A DNA stretch of 64,000 nucleotides from Nemophila menziesii (Eukaryota > Streptophyta > Magnoliopsida > Boraginales > Hydrophyllaceae), in contig JARWIR010000008.1 in the NCBI GenBank assembly GCA_029959085.1, positions 17,098,001 through 17,162,000 of the forward strand, in the 5' to 3' direction. Both the position numbers and the translations under genes were made by a program. Positions within the stretch are counted from its first letter, which is position 1. Each line of letters opens with the position of its first letter. The notes under the pieces are model-generated. The model had not been told where the DNA came from and did no database searches. It saw nothing but the letters and a program-made list of their open reading frames with translations. Shown piece by piece: positions 20,991-35,212 of the stretch.

Positions 20991-22875
20991 GTGAGGTTGG
21001 AAATGGATACATTTATTAATTATTTTGCTATTTCTTAATTATGGGGCAATATTTATTATCATGTTGGAATTTTACATAAAAACTGCTTCTATTCTTACGT
21101 GTTTAAGCTATTTTATTCATACAGAGTCTCTGCTTATTTTAGGAAGTCTAAAATATTAGTGGTTTTCTTCATACATCTCGTGATGACATTATATTGAAAC
21201 TCATAATGCATCTTAAAATTGTCACTTGAACATGGAGTTTTCTAATTCTTTATATTCAAACTGATTTAAATGCTTTATTTCACGTTATTTGCAGGGAGCG
21301 AGTAAAGTAGCTTTAACACAAGCAATCATATATCTATTGCCTTATTTGACAAACTATATTTTACCGTTACTTTTTACCATGTCGTCATCATCTTTTTTTT
21401 GTCTTCCAGGGACGAATCTAGAATTTCGAAATAGGTAGGGCCATTATTTAGTTTTAGTACAATTAATATATAAATTTTGTGTTGGGTTGTAATTTATTTA
21501 TTTATGTTTTTACCTATTTTTAAGAAAAATTGGGATAAATTGTACTGCTATCTCATAGGTTGGAGTGGACTGCAGCCCACTCCAGCCTACCCCTGAATCT
21601 GTCCCAGTGGTCTTCCATGTTGTCATCATGACATGAATTATTTTGGTAAACAATTGCAACTAATTAGTGGTTGCTATAAACTTTTTTTTTTCTTTTTGCT
21701 ATATTATGTCAAGTGTAGAATATTTTTCATAAGCTTGGCTCCTATTTGTTAATTGCTTGCATATAAATTCCTAGTTATAAACAGTTCACGCCCATTGATC
21801 TTGTAAAATGACACCTTTGTTGGATATCCGGACACACGCATATCACTATCCCCCGAAATAAAACCGAGATAGGAGTGAGTACATTTAAGAACTCCTCACT
21901 GGATGTTAAGAATATTCAAAATGTCTTAGAATTCAAGCTTTTAGCATTGTAGGAGTTACACTAATACAATAAAAACAATTGTAAGTGGAAGATAAGAATT
22001 ACAAGGAATTTAGGTTAAAGGACTAGTGTTGTATTGACTTTTACTTGTAAATGAATCAATCCTATCATCTTATAGTTGAAGTCTCTCTAGTAGGTTAGAG
22101 CATTTTTCATTGGAATACAATATTGTCTGTGTCTAAATATCTCTCCCATGGAATGAAAATAAATTTGTTAGATGATTTTAATTGGATGATATTCTCCAAT
22201 CTGATAGAGTCCAATTTCTTTCGTTTTAAGTTGTAATCTTTTACTTAATATTGAAAGACAATAGAACATCACACCTAAACTACCAAAGTAGCTTGTCAAC
22301 CTATACCAGAGAGATTACATTTTCAAAACAAATAGAAGAATACACTTAGTGCTCTAGGAAATAGAAAATACCATAGAGAAATATGGTATGGCAGATCATG
22401 CCAGATGAAGATATATAGTGTTGCGGATCATGCCAAAGATCCCATCCTTTAAGAAGTTTTTCACTCTCCCATAACTAACTCTCCTAAACACCATGGATCG
22501 ATAATAAAAGTTCAATTTAAACATTTTACATTCCTTTAATATATTAATGCTCATATCATTCATATTTTTTTATGCTTCTTATATATGTTGAAAAAACTTG
22601 AGCGATTTCGGTAGGAGGGTTACAACCCGTCTTGTAAAATGAGATACAAAAAAATATTGGGCTAATTTCCATCTTCCTTTTGTCATCTGATAAGCTCAAC
22701 TCAATTATAAAAATAAAATACGACAATCTTGTGTGTAATAAAAAAATTCTCAAGAATATCTTTACATCAGAAACATCCATTTCAAGTTCAAACCCATCAA
22801 CCATAGTTAGGTAAATGAAGTCTCACAGTTCCCCTTAACCGTCATTGTTTACCTACCCATTTCAAAAGTCCGAAG
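20991..22875 (+). repeat. 3' flank of pseudogene B2 (R2)
   Basis: Same content as 5491-7377. Its seven-T run near 22565 is shared with R4, while R1 and R3 have eight. No gene supported. Confidence 0.75.
21409..21609. mobile_element. hAT-like 201-bp element (R2)
   Basis: Same element with GTCTTCCA duplications at 21401-21408 and 21610-21617. Differs from R1 at GGGATAAATT versus GGGCTAAATT. Confidence 0.7.
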
Positions 22876-23779
22876 TAGAGTAATTTTGATAGTCATTATA
22901 GATTCTTTCGTAGATGGAAAAAAGGGCGAGAATGGGTTTGGAAACCTTGGTTAGATTTAGATGAAATCCTGCAGTTTCTCCTTTTAATTGTTTGGAAATT
23001 TCCCGCACCTCCACGACACATATAATCCTTAATGAAGTCTAAAATTGACATTGTGAAAAGATTGGGGAGATTTTATATACTTTTGTCTTTATATACCTAT
23101 TCTATATACCATCTTTAGATTTCTTTATAGAAAAGAATAAGGGTGGAATACTGTTCCAATGAGCTAAAAAGAAATCACAAATTAATGGTGATACTCGCCG
23201 ATCATTAAGTTTTAATCCATTTTACTTTTGTGCATAAATCATAAAAGATAATTTCTTAAATAACTATAATAATCTTAATAAAGTATCTTAAAAAAAATTA
23301 ATTTTGATTGGAAACATAACTTTTTACAATTTAATAGAAATAAAATGGGTATAAATAGTTAACCAAATTGGACAAGTATTTAAGGATAACTATTTTTAAA
23401 AATGTGGACTAAAATTTTAATTATACAGGGAGTACATTAATATCTATATCCTCAATTTTCTAACCAAAACCTCAATAAAAAGGTAAGACACAGACAACAT
23501 AGCCGATCACGAAAAACTATGTAACTTAAATACGCGGTATCTCGTGTTTTCTTCTTATATTCTATAGGTATGATTTTTATTTTTGGTATTATTTCTGGTA
23601 GAAAATTGAGAATTTGAATCGTTTTTTCATGACGTTGCCTTGTCCGGTAATATAAAGTCACTTGTTTGTTTTGAGCATTTTAACACATTTTTATATCTTT
23701 TAACATACAATGTGATGGATTAAAGATTAGGACGGGGAAAAGATTGAATGAGGAAAACTTATAGTCAAGAAAATGGATC
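22876..23779. other. Spacer 1 (R2)
   Basis: Counterpart of 7378-8281. Nothing recognisable beyond AT-rich unique sequence. Confidence 0.6.
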
Positions 23780-23788
23780 TAGTCACAC

Positions 23789-24560
23789 CTAGGGATGGAA
23801 ATCGGACCCAACATTTCGATTTCCGACTTTTCCGATCCAAAAATTTCGATTTCAGAACAGTTTTTTAAATTTTGCGAAATTCCGATTTCCAATTTTTCCA
23901 AAAATATAGGATCGAAACTACATATAAATTTCCCAAATTTTCTGGAATTTCTAGTCTGGCTTTATTTTGAATTATATTTTTGATTTTATATTATGTATAT
24001 TAAATAAATAAATAATTTTAGATAAAGAAAAAAGTATACAACAAAAAATTCATAACAAAAAAAGAGATAAACATTAAAAAACAATGAAACATTCTTTTAT
24101 GTTCGAAAAAAGAAACAATGAAACATGATAAAACCTAAAACTCAATCTCCTCACAGTCGCATTGGAAATAAAAAGTAAATAGAAATCTCTTCAAACTCAA
24201 GTCTCACCTTCCTGGCTTGGAACAAAAATAAATCCTTCCTAACTTCCCACCAAGCTGCTTTTCTGCACAAGAAAACCGCAACCACTTGTGGACCATTCTC
24301 CACTATCATCAATCTGGCTTAGCTACTCCATCAACAAAAATTTCATAATTTTAAACCAAAAGTTTCACAAATTTTGAACAAAATTTCCTAAATTCCGAGC
24401 CAAAAGTTCCGAAATTTCCGTGCCGAAATTCCGAGTTCGGAATTTTATTCTAGATCCGATAAATAGAATCGGAATTGGAATGGCAAAAATCTATTCCAAA
24501 AATATCTATAAATTTTTCGAAAGACCCTTTTTCTGATCTGTTTTATTCGATTTCCACCCC
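23789..24560. mobile_element. hAT-like inverted-repeat element (R2)
   Basis: 772 bp, with one extra A near 24080 relative to R1. Same TAGTCACAC flanks and inverted ends. Confidence 0.78.
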
Positions 24561-24569
24561 TAGTCACAC

Positions 24570-27159
24570 TCTTAAATTGTTCATGTCAAAGAAAAGCCAG
24601 AGTTAAAAAGTGAATTGCAAGAGAGAAAGCAACAATGCCTTTTGCCGACTATTTCACCTATATACATGAAGGCAAATCCAATGAAAAAGAGAAGGTCAAT
24701 AAGACATTGAGCAACTGAAGTCAACAAGATTCCGCCGACCATTTTGCCTACCTCCAAGTTATTGAATTGGTAGCGGAGTGAGGGATGCAAATATTTTAAG
24801 TCGATTCCTCACGTTTTGGGTTTTGATTTTGACGTTCTAAAGACTATATATTATTTTTTAGTCTTTCACCCACTTCTGGAGACACATTCATTATACTTAC
24901 TAATAATGAAGAAGAAGAAAATACCAAGGATTTTCACTTTTCAAGGGTTTCAAGTAAGAATCTCATATTATCTTGTAAATTTATTTGACATTTCATCACT
25001 TTAATTTCTTCTAGTCTTTGATTAGTACTTAAATATTGTTATGAATATCTTTATGTGTATGATAAGCTAAACCATTTCTCATTATTTTTAGTTTCCTATG
25101 ATACTTGTAAGACATCATCGAGCATGCTTTTTTAGTCAATTACATGTTATTATATAGTTCTTTTGCTTACTTATGTTTGTATTGTCACTAGTGATGTTTC
25201 TCGTCTTTTTGGACATTTGACTATGTTTTTCAGTTAGAGAAGACCAATAATGATTATAGATAGAAATGTACATAACGCATGAAAGAAAGAGCCAAAATAT
25301 TGAGAAAAACCATCCAACAAACATCCTCGAAAGCTCACGTCAAAGAACGGTGAACACAAAGGAAGATCAATATAAGTAAAAGTATCAGGGCCCTCGCCTA
25401 TCTTCTGCATACCTTCAATCAAATTTTTACTAGACAAGCAAGAAGAAGTATCCTACTTCCTACCTCCAAGTCGTTAAAACTTGGCGAGAAAATGCATGAG
25501 AAATAATTATTTAGAATATTGCCTACATGTCTCTTACTTTATTACTTGATGACAAGACAATGAAACTTTACGAGAGAAACACTTCAGAGTAACAAAACCC
25601 CCAACATGAAGTTAACTATACTTCAGAGTAACAAAACTTTACTTTATCTACATGCCTTAAGCCTACCTCTATCTCAACAGGAAGTTCAACTATATATCAC
25701 AAAACCCCTAAGGAAGAAGAACCTCATCGGAATTGTATCCAACACCCAATTCGGAGAGGAACTAACAAGATCAGTACGAGACAACAACTAGACTTTTTGA
25801 AGATACCTTTTGAAACCCAATAACTAGTCTTCGAGGAGGGTGAATAGGATAATGATCAAATAAATTTATTCTCTCCAAACTCATGCTCAAACTATTTAAT
25901 AAATACAAACATAATAAATTTTGCAAACTATTAGTTAAAGACTCATTAGGGGTAATTTATCAAACACTTAAGGGATACCTAGTTTTAGCAAAGGTGTTTT
26001 GACAAAACCTATTGAGACATATGAGAAAACACTTAGCATGCAAAAGAAAAAAATACACCTATATATGTTCTAGACTAATAATAAAACATAATACATGCAA
26101 GAAAGTAACAATTAAAGGGCTAGAATACGATTTACTCAATTTAGAGTGGTTCGGCTCCCGTAGGCCTAGCCTACCACTTAAGGTCTATACACCCTTAGGA
26201 TTTCAAGCTCCTCCACTAGAAACTCCTTGTGTCTCTTTAAGTGAGAGAACAAACCTTTAAAGCCTCTTCATAATCGCCTTTGAAGGATAACACTAGTGAT
26301 ATGACCAAAACTAGGAAACCAAATGGGCAATCTCCAAACACGATATACCACTTCATAAGCATGTGAAGCTTTCAACTTGTGTATCACCACACAAGGATTA
26401 GTAAACAATATCTACCCACGATATACCACTTCACACTCTATGAAGACTTCCAATTTTTTGTCTATACCATAGAAGCTCTAACATACCCTTGTCTAGGCTA
26501 CCAAGAGAAAAACATAGTATTTATGATTAAACCTAATTTACCTAGCCTAGCCTCTAAATTAACTCCTAAATGTGCTAATAAATACAATTGTTAAGGCAAA
26601 GAACAACAAATAAATATGCATGGATATACAAATTATATTGCTTTGGAGCGCTCTTGAAAGATAACTTTAAGAAGTTTTAAATTTGTGTAAAGAAGAGCCA
26701 CTTTTGAAAGTCCGCAGGGCCTTTATCTATAGGAAAAAATATTCCAACTTATATTTACCTCTACTTTTATGATTAGTTATTTTGGTGTAGGAGCACAGAG
26801 AACTATGTGTTGCGCTTGAGGATTAATGAAACCTTTTTTGACTCCCTGCTCAAAAAATGAAAGTAAAGAGTCATAGTATTTATCAACATCAAGCAAACCA
26901 GAAATTTATCAAGAAAAACTTACAATTATACATGAAAAGTAAGAATTAGCAGAGAGTAAATAAGAAGAACATAAAATAGTTACATTATACTACTTTCTCA
27001 AAATACTAAGGAGAAAACAAAAAAGTTTAAAGTTGTTTCACTAACTTTCAAGTAGCTATTATAAGAATTCGTATCATTCTCTATAGCTTTACTTTATGGT
27101 TTGTTTACACTATATTTAGTTACCATACTAGAATAACCTAACTATCAATTATCTCTAAC
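24570..27159. other. Long spacer 2 (R2)
   Basis: Counterpart of 9071-11660, including the retroelement-like stretch near 26140-26260. No intact gene. Confidence 0.45.
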
Positions 27160-27233
27160 CTTAATTCCTCTTTGTAATCTTCCATCTCTGTTTTATATCG
27201 TTCTTTATCCTTCATCACTAGTTCGGGAGACAC
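27160..27233 (-). pseudogene. HMG-box-like exon fragment (R2)
   Basis: Identical to the R1 exon, with splice signals on both sides preserved. Confidence 0.5.
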
Positions 27234-27599
27234 CTGGATTCATATTTAACACCAAAACAACTCCATTTAAAGAATTTATAAACAAAATCTTGACTAGATA
27301 TTGTATTTATACAAATATAAAACTTCTTATGAATTACATACAAAAATATCACCAATTCTGAAACAATTAAAAAGTTATTTTCTCTCTCAAGTTCAATTAA
27401 TAAGAAAAAACAAAGTGCTTCAATATTAAAGAACAACTTTACATGATACGAAATGGATAAAGGATTGACAAGTCCAAATATGGAAGGACAAGAAATTAAA
27501 ATGCATTCCAGCCATCAATACTAATCGAATAAAACCCCATTCATACTAAACAAAGAAAGTAAGAGTGATAACCTTTGTTTTGAAGTAAAAATATGCAAC

Positions 27600-27758
27600 T
27601 TAATTACATGTGCGATCTATTGCAACCGCGAAGAATATCAGGGTAAGCATTCTCTTTGTCCATGATATCTTGACTATCTGAGCTTGGGTGTTGCCTTCTT
27701 CATCTTTATCGAACATGGAATAGGGCATCATAGGCCATCGTTGTTGAAATTCACTCAT
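27600..27758 (-). CDS. Small minus-strand ORF, 52 aa (R2)
   Basis: Same ORF as in R1 with one amino-acid change (AQIVK). Function unknown; possibly the first exon of the HMG-like fragment. Confidence 0.35.
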   Translation of the reverse strand: MSEFQQRWPMMPYSMFDKDEEGNTQAQIVKISWTKRMLTLIFFAVAIDRTCN

Positions 27759-27955
27759 TACATATTAATTCGTTGAAGATGAGAGAAGGTAGAGAAAGAA
27801 AAGCAGAGGTTGCGTGGTGGCTACCTGTTGACCTAGGGTTATGTGGTGGTGGTGGTGGTTGTAATGGATGGGGAAGGTCATATGTTGTCTGGTGGTGGTG
27901 GTGGATATAGAAGGTCGTAGGCGTGAAGTTGTTTATTACAAAACTTTATCTATTA

Positions 27956-28886
27956 CTCCCTCTGTTCCACAAACAATGTCCACATACATTTTCACACGTA
28001 TTAAGAAACATAATAACATATTAAGAAACATAATAATTGTATTCACCATTATAAAAATATCCCTCATAAAATGTCTTATGTTTTAAATATATGAGCTGAA
28101 AATATAAATATTAATATATCAAGACAAATATTACTTTCCATTATAAGTTTTTTTAACAAAAAACTCTTTAATATTTCTTCTTTCCCATTTTATTTGTCCA
28201 ATTTTTAAGAAATAAATGTGTCAAATATTATTTACTCCCGTTGTTCACTTTTATTTGTCATTTTTAAAAAAAGAGGTGTCCAATAATTAATAAGGGTAAT
28301 ATATTAATAATAGAGTGTATTGAATGTCTTTTAATTTTTGTGTCACAAAAAATAAGACAAATAAAAGTAGATGGAGGTAGTATCCCTTTTTCAATACCAA
28401 GACAATTTTTTTTTTCTAATATGATTCCTAATTAAATACCCCCTTTATTGTTTGTATTTAATTAGATAATTGTTACTCCCTATGTCTAATTTTATTTATC
28501 TACCTTTTTGGTATACAAAAATTAAAGAGCATTAAATTAAATACTCTTTATTTTTACACAATTGTCTTTAATTAATATACATAAAATTATTAATTACAAT
28601 ATTTTTCTATTACTTTATTTATTTCACAAATAATATCCCCTTATCTTTTCACGCATATTAAAAAATATAATAATTGTATTTACCATTATAAAAATATCTA
28701 TTCATGAAGTATATATATATTGATATTTTAAATATGTATTAGAAATATAAATATTAATATCTTAATAAAGGAAAGAGTATAAAAAAGTTGAAAAAAAAGT
28801 CTTGACATATCTTATATGAATAATATTATTGAAACACTACTTTTAGTATTTTAGTATGTGAACATCATTTATAGAACAAGGTGGAG
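27956..28886. mobile_element. Nested MITE cluster upstream of gene A2
   Basis: Counterpart of 12457-13386, with TA-bordered ends and small indels in A/T runs. Confidence 0.7.
28235..28380. mobile_element. Small Stowaway-type MITE (R2)
   Basis: 146 bp, TA flanks at 28233-28234 and 28381-28382; same as the R1 copy. Confidence 0.85.
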
Positions 28887-29191
28887 TATTTAATTAGGAA
28901 TAATATTAAAAAAAAGTAAAAAAGAAAAAAGTATCTTGGAATTGGAATTTAAAGAGATAAGTGATATTTGAATTTTCTTTTTAAAAAGTTAAACAAATAA
29001 AATTAAATATAAAATTATTAAAAAGTATTTTATCTAAAATATTTATAATAGAAATTAATATTTTCTTACTATATTAATTAAAAAAAAAAACTTTTACCTA
29101 TTTTTAGAATTATTTTTTGATTATCAATAAATTATTTTAAATAAAAGAAAAGAGCCCATAGGTTCAATAGAAGATATCCTCTTCTTATTAT

Positions 29192-29200
29192 TATAAATAA
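29192..29200 (+). promoter_or_regulatory. Probable TATA box of gene A2
   Basis: TATAAATAA, 106 bases before the ATG at 29306; surrounding promoter sequence matches A1. Confidence 0.55.
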
Positions 29201-29305
29201 ACCATCACCTCACTATCAATATATCACTTTACTGGAAAAATAGCAAAATCAACCCGCAGCTGAGTTCATATCATCAGAAGGTTTCACCACCCCTTACTCG
29301 ATCAG

Positions 29306-31669
29306 ATGGGCAGCAGCTCAGAGGAAATGTCAGATTTAAGTGACTCGGAGATTGAAGAATATAAGGAAAAACCCTACAAGAAATTGCTATCTGGAATATA
29401 CAAAGTGAAGGGCCCACATGGAGGTTTGAGGTGCCCTTTTTGTGTTAATAGGAAAAAACAAACTTATAAGTACAAAGACCTTCTTCAACATGCTACCGGG
29501 GCGGGTAAAGGTACTGCAAAAGGGAGTGCACAAAAAAAAGCAAACCATCAAGCACTCGCAAAGTATTTGGAAGTCAATTTAGCAAATGAGGCTGAGCCAC
29601 CTCAGCATGAAAATGCAATTCAACCTGCACCTGCACCTGCAGATAAAGTTGAGGAAAGCGAGTTATATTGCTGGCCATGGACTGGGGTTATTGTGAATAT
29701 CATGAAAGAGCTAATGGGTGACAATTACCTGGATAATTGCAACTACTGGTTAAATAAGTTCTCTAAATTTAATCCACTAGATGTTCAGTATTTCTGGGAT
29801 GAGGAAAAACAAACAGCACAAGCTGTTATTAAGTTTGATAGAGACTGGAGTGGATTTAAAAATGCTTTGGAGTTTGAGAAGTTTTGTGAAACTATTGGGT
29901 GTAGTAAGAAACAATGGAGCGCTGGTATAACTTCCCCTGATACAAGATTTTACGGATGGTTTGCACGTGAGTGCGATTACAAGTCAGATGGGCCAGTGGG
30001 TGCTTATCTTCGTGGAAATGGAATGTTAAGGACAATCTCAGATCTGGTTAAGGAAGCTACACAGGATACAAACAAAGTTGTAGAAAATTTAACTAGTAAG
30101 ATTGACATTCAAAACGAAAATTTAGAAGAATTGCATACAGAATATAATGTACGGAAGATGAATCTGAGTTCGGTGCTCAAGGAGAAAGATCTAAAGCATC
30201 TAGCATTTTTGGAAGGTACCCTTCCTAACTCTCTAATTCTTCTTTTATATATATATAATTATATATATATATATTCAGGTTGCTAAAGGTTATGTGGGTT
30301 TGTTTGTGCATGATTTTATCCTTTCAGAATCAAAAAGGATGCAAGAAAAGGCTAGGGAGGATGTGAAGAGGGTTCTTGATGCACAAGAAGAGTTTAATAA
30401 TGAGTTGGAAAACAAAAAAAGAGAGCTCGATTCCTGGAGCCGTGAACTCAATGAACGTGAAGCCTTGACTGAACTGGAGAGGCAGAAACTTGAAGAAGAG
30501 AAAAAAAAGGTGATATTCTTATTTTCAACCTTATCTACTTTATATTAAAAAATAAATTATCTCCATATCATTGTTTTTTTTTAATTCTATTTTCATCCAG
30601 AATGATGAGAGGAACAAAAAACTTAAAAAGGCCTCTAGGGAGCAGAGGGAAATGGATGAGAATATCTTGAGGCTAGTTGAAGAACATAAGGTGTGTTTCT
30701 TTAGCTTGTTTGTGCATGCTTCTACTTAGATATAACTATCATTGCATGAATTTTTGTTTCAGAGGGAGAAGGAGAAAGCTATAAAGAAGATACTTGAATT
30801 GGAAAGAAATTTAGATGCCGAACTGAAATCGGAAATGGAAATTGCCGAGGTTAAAGGAAAATTGGAGATGATGAAAGCTATGGGAGATAATCCAACTATT
30901 CAAAGTAAAATCAAAAAATTAAATGAGGAATTGGAAGAGAAAATTGAGGAGATGGAAGATGTGAAGGACTTGAACTGTACACTTGTTGTGAAAGAACGTC
31001 AAAGTAATGACGAGCTTGTAAGTGCTCGTAAAGAGTTGGTCGAGGTATATTTCTCTTATACTTGTCATTTAAGTCTATGCATCTTCTTAGATAGTAAGTG
31101 AGGAGAAAATGTGTTTGTTTTTTGCAGGGCTTGCGTGATATCTTGACTAGTAATAGATTCCCAATTGGGATTAAAAGAATGGGAGATCTTGACATGAAGA
31201 CCTTTATAAAAGCATGCAAGGAGAGGTTTCCCCGAGAAGAAGCTCAAGTAAAGGCCGTAGAATTGGTCTCCTGGTGGGAGGATAAGATTAAAGACAACGA
31301 ATGGCATCCCTTTAAAACTGTACAAATTGACGACTCACGTTTTGAGGTAATTAGAATTGTCTTTGACCATTATATGATTGTGTTCTTGTAATGCTAAAAG
31401 GTTAATTAAGTGAATACTAATGGTTATTAATAATATTGTAGAAATTGTTGAATGATGATGATGAGAAGTTACGACAACTTAAAGAGGAGTGGGGTTCGGA
31501 TGTGTACACTTCAGTAACTACTGCTTTAAAAGAGATTGAAGAATACAATCCCAGTGGCAGATATGCGGTTCCTGAGCTTTGGAACTTTAAAGAGAACAGG
31601 AAGGCTACTTTAAAGGAAGTTGTAAGTTATTTATTCAAGACATTGAAGCAAAGCAAGCGCAAGAGATGA
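29306..31669 (+). CDS. FDM1-like: FDM/IDN2-like RdDM factor, complete copy A2 (636 aa, 6 exons)
   Basis: Exons 29306-30215, 30328-30509, 30601-30690, 30763-31044, 31128-31346 and 31442-31669. All six join in frame, and every splice site matches A1. The protein differs from A1 at two visible positions: A96 (V in A1) and N410 in the coiled coil (D in A1 and A3). A silent change lies at AATCTGAGT in exon 1. Intron 1 is 112 nt because of an expanded and interrupted TA tract, so unspliced read-through shifts frame and stops, unlike A1. This supports the intron call. zf-XS, XS and XH signature residues are intact, so the copy looks functional. Confidence 0.93.
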
Positions 31670-33007
31670 TGAGGTTTTAATATTTATTATCATGTTGGAA
31701 CCTTACAAAAATACTGCTTGTATTCTTACATGTTTAAGCTATTTTATTTATAGAGTGCAAGCACTCATCAAGAAACGAATTACTTTGGTAAACTATTGCA
31801 ACTGATTAGTGATTATTATAATATGTTTTTTCTCTTTTTGCTATATTATGTCAAGTGTTGAATAAGTTTCATAAGCTTGGCTCCTTTTTATTAATTGATT
31901 GCATGTAAATTCCTAGTTATAAACGGTTCACGACCATTGATCTTGTAAAGCGACACCTTTGTTGGATTTCCCCAACCCACATATAGGACTAGCCCCCGAA
32001 ATTAACTCGAGAGAGAGGAGTGAATACATTTAATAACTTCTCACTGGATGATAAGAATATTCAAAATGTCTTAGAATTCAAGCTTTTAACATTGTAGAAG
32101 TTACACTAATACAATAAACAAGTGTGAGTGGAAGATAAGAATTTTAAGGAATTTGGGTTAAGGGCCTTGTGTTGTATTGACTTTTACTTGTAAATAAATT
32201 AATCCTATCATATTATATCATATTATAGTTGAAGTTGCTCTAGTAGTTGAGAGCATTTTCATTGGAATACAGTTGTGTCGACGGTGTCTAAATATCTCTC
32301 ACATGGAATGAATAATTTTAATTGGCTGAATTTCTCCAATCTTATAGGATCCAATTTATTTCGTTTTAGGTTGTAATCTTTTACTTAATATTGAAAGATA
32401 ATAGAATATCACACAGAAACGGCCAAAGTAGCTTGTCAAGCAATACCAGAGAGATTACATTTCCAACAAAAAAAAAAAAAAACTTGAGTTCCCAAAATGC
32501 GACTATTTTTAGTGCTTTAGGAAATAGAACATACCATAAATAAATATGGTATTGCAGATCATGCAAAAGGCCCCTTCCGTAAAAAAGTGTTTCCCACTCC
32601 CATAACTAACCCTTCTAGACACTATGGATCGATAATAAAAGTTCATTTTAAATATTTTACATTCCTTTAATCTATCAATGCTCATGTCATTCATCTTTTT
32701 TCACCCTTCTTATGTTGAAAAAACTTCAGCGATTTTGGTAGGAGGGTTACAACCCGTCTTGTGAAATGAGATACAAAAACCAACCAAGAAAAATGTTGGG
32801 CTGATTTCCAACTTCCTTTTGTCATCTGATAAGCTCAGATTATATATAAGAACGTCAATTTTGTGTGTAATAGAAAGATCTACCGAGACTATTTGTACAT
32901 CGCCAACTTCCATTTTAAGTTCAAACCAATCAGCCATAGTTAGATTAATGAAGTCTCACGGTTCCCCTTAACCATCATTGTTTACCTACCCGTTTCAAAA
33001 GTCCAAA
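31670..33007 (+). repeat. 3' flank of gene A2 (R3)
   Basis: Counterpart of 661-1995. The poly(A) tract near 32467 begins CAACAAAA here, and GATCATGCAAAAGG near 32563 replaces GATCATGCCAAAGG. No gene supported. Confidence 0.75.
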
Positions 33008-33017
33008 GGAGGGTCAG

Positions 33018-33469
33018 ATGAGTAGCAGTTCAGACGAAATGTCAGATCTAAGTGACTCGGAGATCGAAGGAGCTAATCAGGCTGAGGAATCCGAGTCATA
33101 CTGCTGGCCATGGACTGTAATTATTGTTAATATCATTAAAAGGCTAATGGATGAAAATTATGTGGATAATAGAAGCTACTGGTTAATAAGTTCTCTATTT
33201 ATGAGCCACTAGATGTTCAGTTTTTCTGGGATGCGGAAAAGCAAACAGCACAAGCTGTCAATAAGTTTGATAGAGAGTTGAGTGGATTTCAGAATGCTAT
33301 GGAGTTTGAGAAGTTCTTTGAAGCTATTAGTTGTAGTAAGAGGGATTGGAGCCCTCATGTAGATTCCCACTGGTAAAAGATTTTATGGATGTTTTGCTCG
33401 TGAACACGGTTACAACGCAGATGGACTGTGGGTAATTATTTTCGTGGGGATGGAACACTAAAGACAATA
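33018..33469 (+). pseudogene. Pseudogene B1 (R3)
   Basis: Same fragment and frameshift as in R1 and R2; stop at 33210-33212. Confidence 0.85.
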
Positions 33470-33816
33470 CTATGTTATTAACGACTACTTATTTACTCGC
33501 TATTTAATAAATATGTATTCTTGAATAACTATAACTAACGACTACCCTGTTGTCGTTAAATATACTCATTACCGACAACAAGAAGTAGTCGGCAATGGTA
33601 GTAATGATTTACGACGACACGGGTAGTCGGTAATGTCACTTGAGCATTTATGACTACTTATAGGCATTGGTCGTTAAATATACTATCTAACGACAAATTT
33701 TTAACGACTAAATATTAACGAGTACAAGAAGTCGGGAAAGCAAAATTTTGGCATTCACGACTACTTTTTCCTTCTTTCTTGACTACAAATATAGTCGCGG
33801 AGAGAAAGATGCGGTG
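33470..33816. mobile_element. Foreign insert with GTCGTTAA-type repeats (R3)
   Basis: Same 347-bp insert at the B1/B2 junction. Confidence 0.45.
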
Positions 33817-34585
33817 TAGCGTGCACAACAAAAATCAAACTATCAAGCACTCGTATATACTTGAAAGATAATTTAACAAATGAGGCTGGGCCACCTCAGC
33901 ATGCACATGCACTTCAACCCGCACTTGCAGATAAAGTCAAGAAAAGTGAGTTATATTGCTAGCCATGGACTGGAATTATTATGAATACTATGTTAGAGCT
34001 AATGGATGAGAATTATATGGATAATCGCAACTACTGGTTAAATAAGTTCTCTAAATATAATCCACTAAATGTCCAGTTTTTCTGGGATGAAGAAAAAATA
34101 ATAGCACAAGCCGTTATTAAGTTTGATAAAGACTGGAGTGGATTCAAGAATGCTTTGGAGTTCCAGAAACTTTGTGAAGCTATTGGATGTAGTAAGAAGA
34201 AAATGGAGCCCTGGTAAAACTTCCACTGATACAAGATTTTATGGATGGTTTGCACGTGAGTGCGATTACAAGTCAGATGGGCCAATGGGTGCTTATCTTC
34301 GTGAAAATGGAACGCTAAGGACAATCTCAGAGCTGGTCAAGAAAGCTACGCAAAATACAAAGAAAGTTGTAGAAATTTTGACTAGTAAGATTGATATGAA
34401 AAACAAAAATTTGGAAGAGTCGCATGCAAAACATAATATGGGGACGATGAACCTTGGTTGGTACTGCATCAAGCATTTTTTGAAGGTTCCCTCCCTAACT
34501 GTCTACTTCTTCTTATACATCCCCTGTGATTTTTTTTTGAAAATATTATTTGTACATATTATATATTCAGGTTGGCTAAAGGTTA

Positions 34586-34838
34586 CTCCCTTTGTCCACT
34601 TATGTTTGTCCTTCTTTCTAAAAAGAGGTGTCCAACAATATTTGTCCTTTTACATTATCAAGACTTTTTCCCCCCAATTTTTCTAATATTACCCTAACTA
34701 ATTAGTTAAAAACAATGGTTCAATAAATGGCCTTATACTTAATGAATAAAGGTAATATAGTAAATAGAGTATGTAATTAATGTATTTTTTAAGATTTATG
34801 CCACAAAAAGTAGGACAAACATAAGTGGACAGAGGGAG
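34586..34838. mobile_element. Stowaway-type MITE 1 (R3)
   Basis: Same insertion, TA flanks at 34584-34585 and 34839-34840. Confidence 0.92.
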
Positions 34839-34947
34839 TATGTGTGTTTGTTTGTACATAATTTTATCCTTTCAAAAACAATAAGGCTACAAATAAATGC
34901 AAAGGAGCATGTAAAGAGGGTTCTTGATGCACACGAAGAGTTAAATA

Positions 34948-35212
34948 CTACCTCCATTCCATAACAATTGTCTTTTTAGCTAAAAAAAATATATTCTACC
35001 ATGTATGTCACTTTTAAAGTTGGAAAGCAAAATAAATGACCTTTTTCCTATTATACCCTCCTTTTAAAATGTCTTACCAACTAAATATTTAATTTTCTCT
35101 CTCTTATAATTAGGGATATGTTGGTCATTTTAAACTAAATTTTACCTACTTTTTAGATTTCTTAATATGTGTGAAAAATTCTAAAGAGTCAATTATTATT
35201 GAATAAAGGTAG
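34948..35212. mobile_element. Stowaway-type MITE 2 (R3)
   Basis: Same insertion, TA flanks at 34946-34947 and 35213-35214. Confidence 0.9.

Larger units (their letters stand above)
15500..31009 (+). repeat. Tandem array unit R2 (15510 bp)
   Basis: Full second unit, aligned to R1 with offsets of 15499 to 15500 over most of its length. About ten extra bases come mainly from a longer TA tract in gene A intron 1 (30216-30327). Scattered single-base changes separate it from R1. Confidence 0.95.
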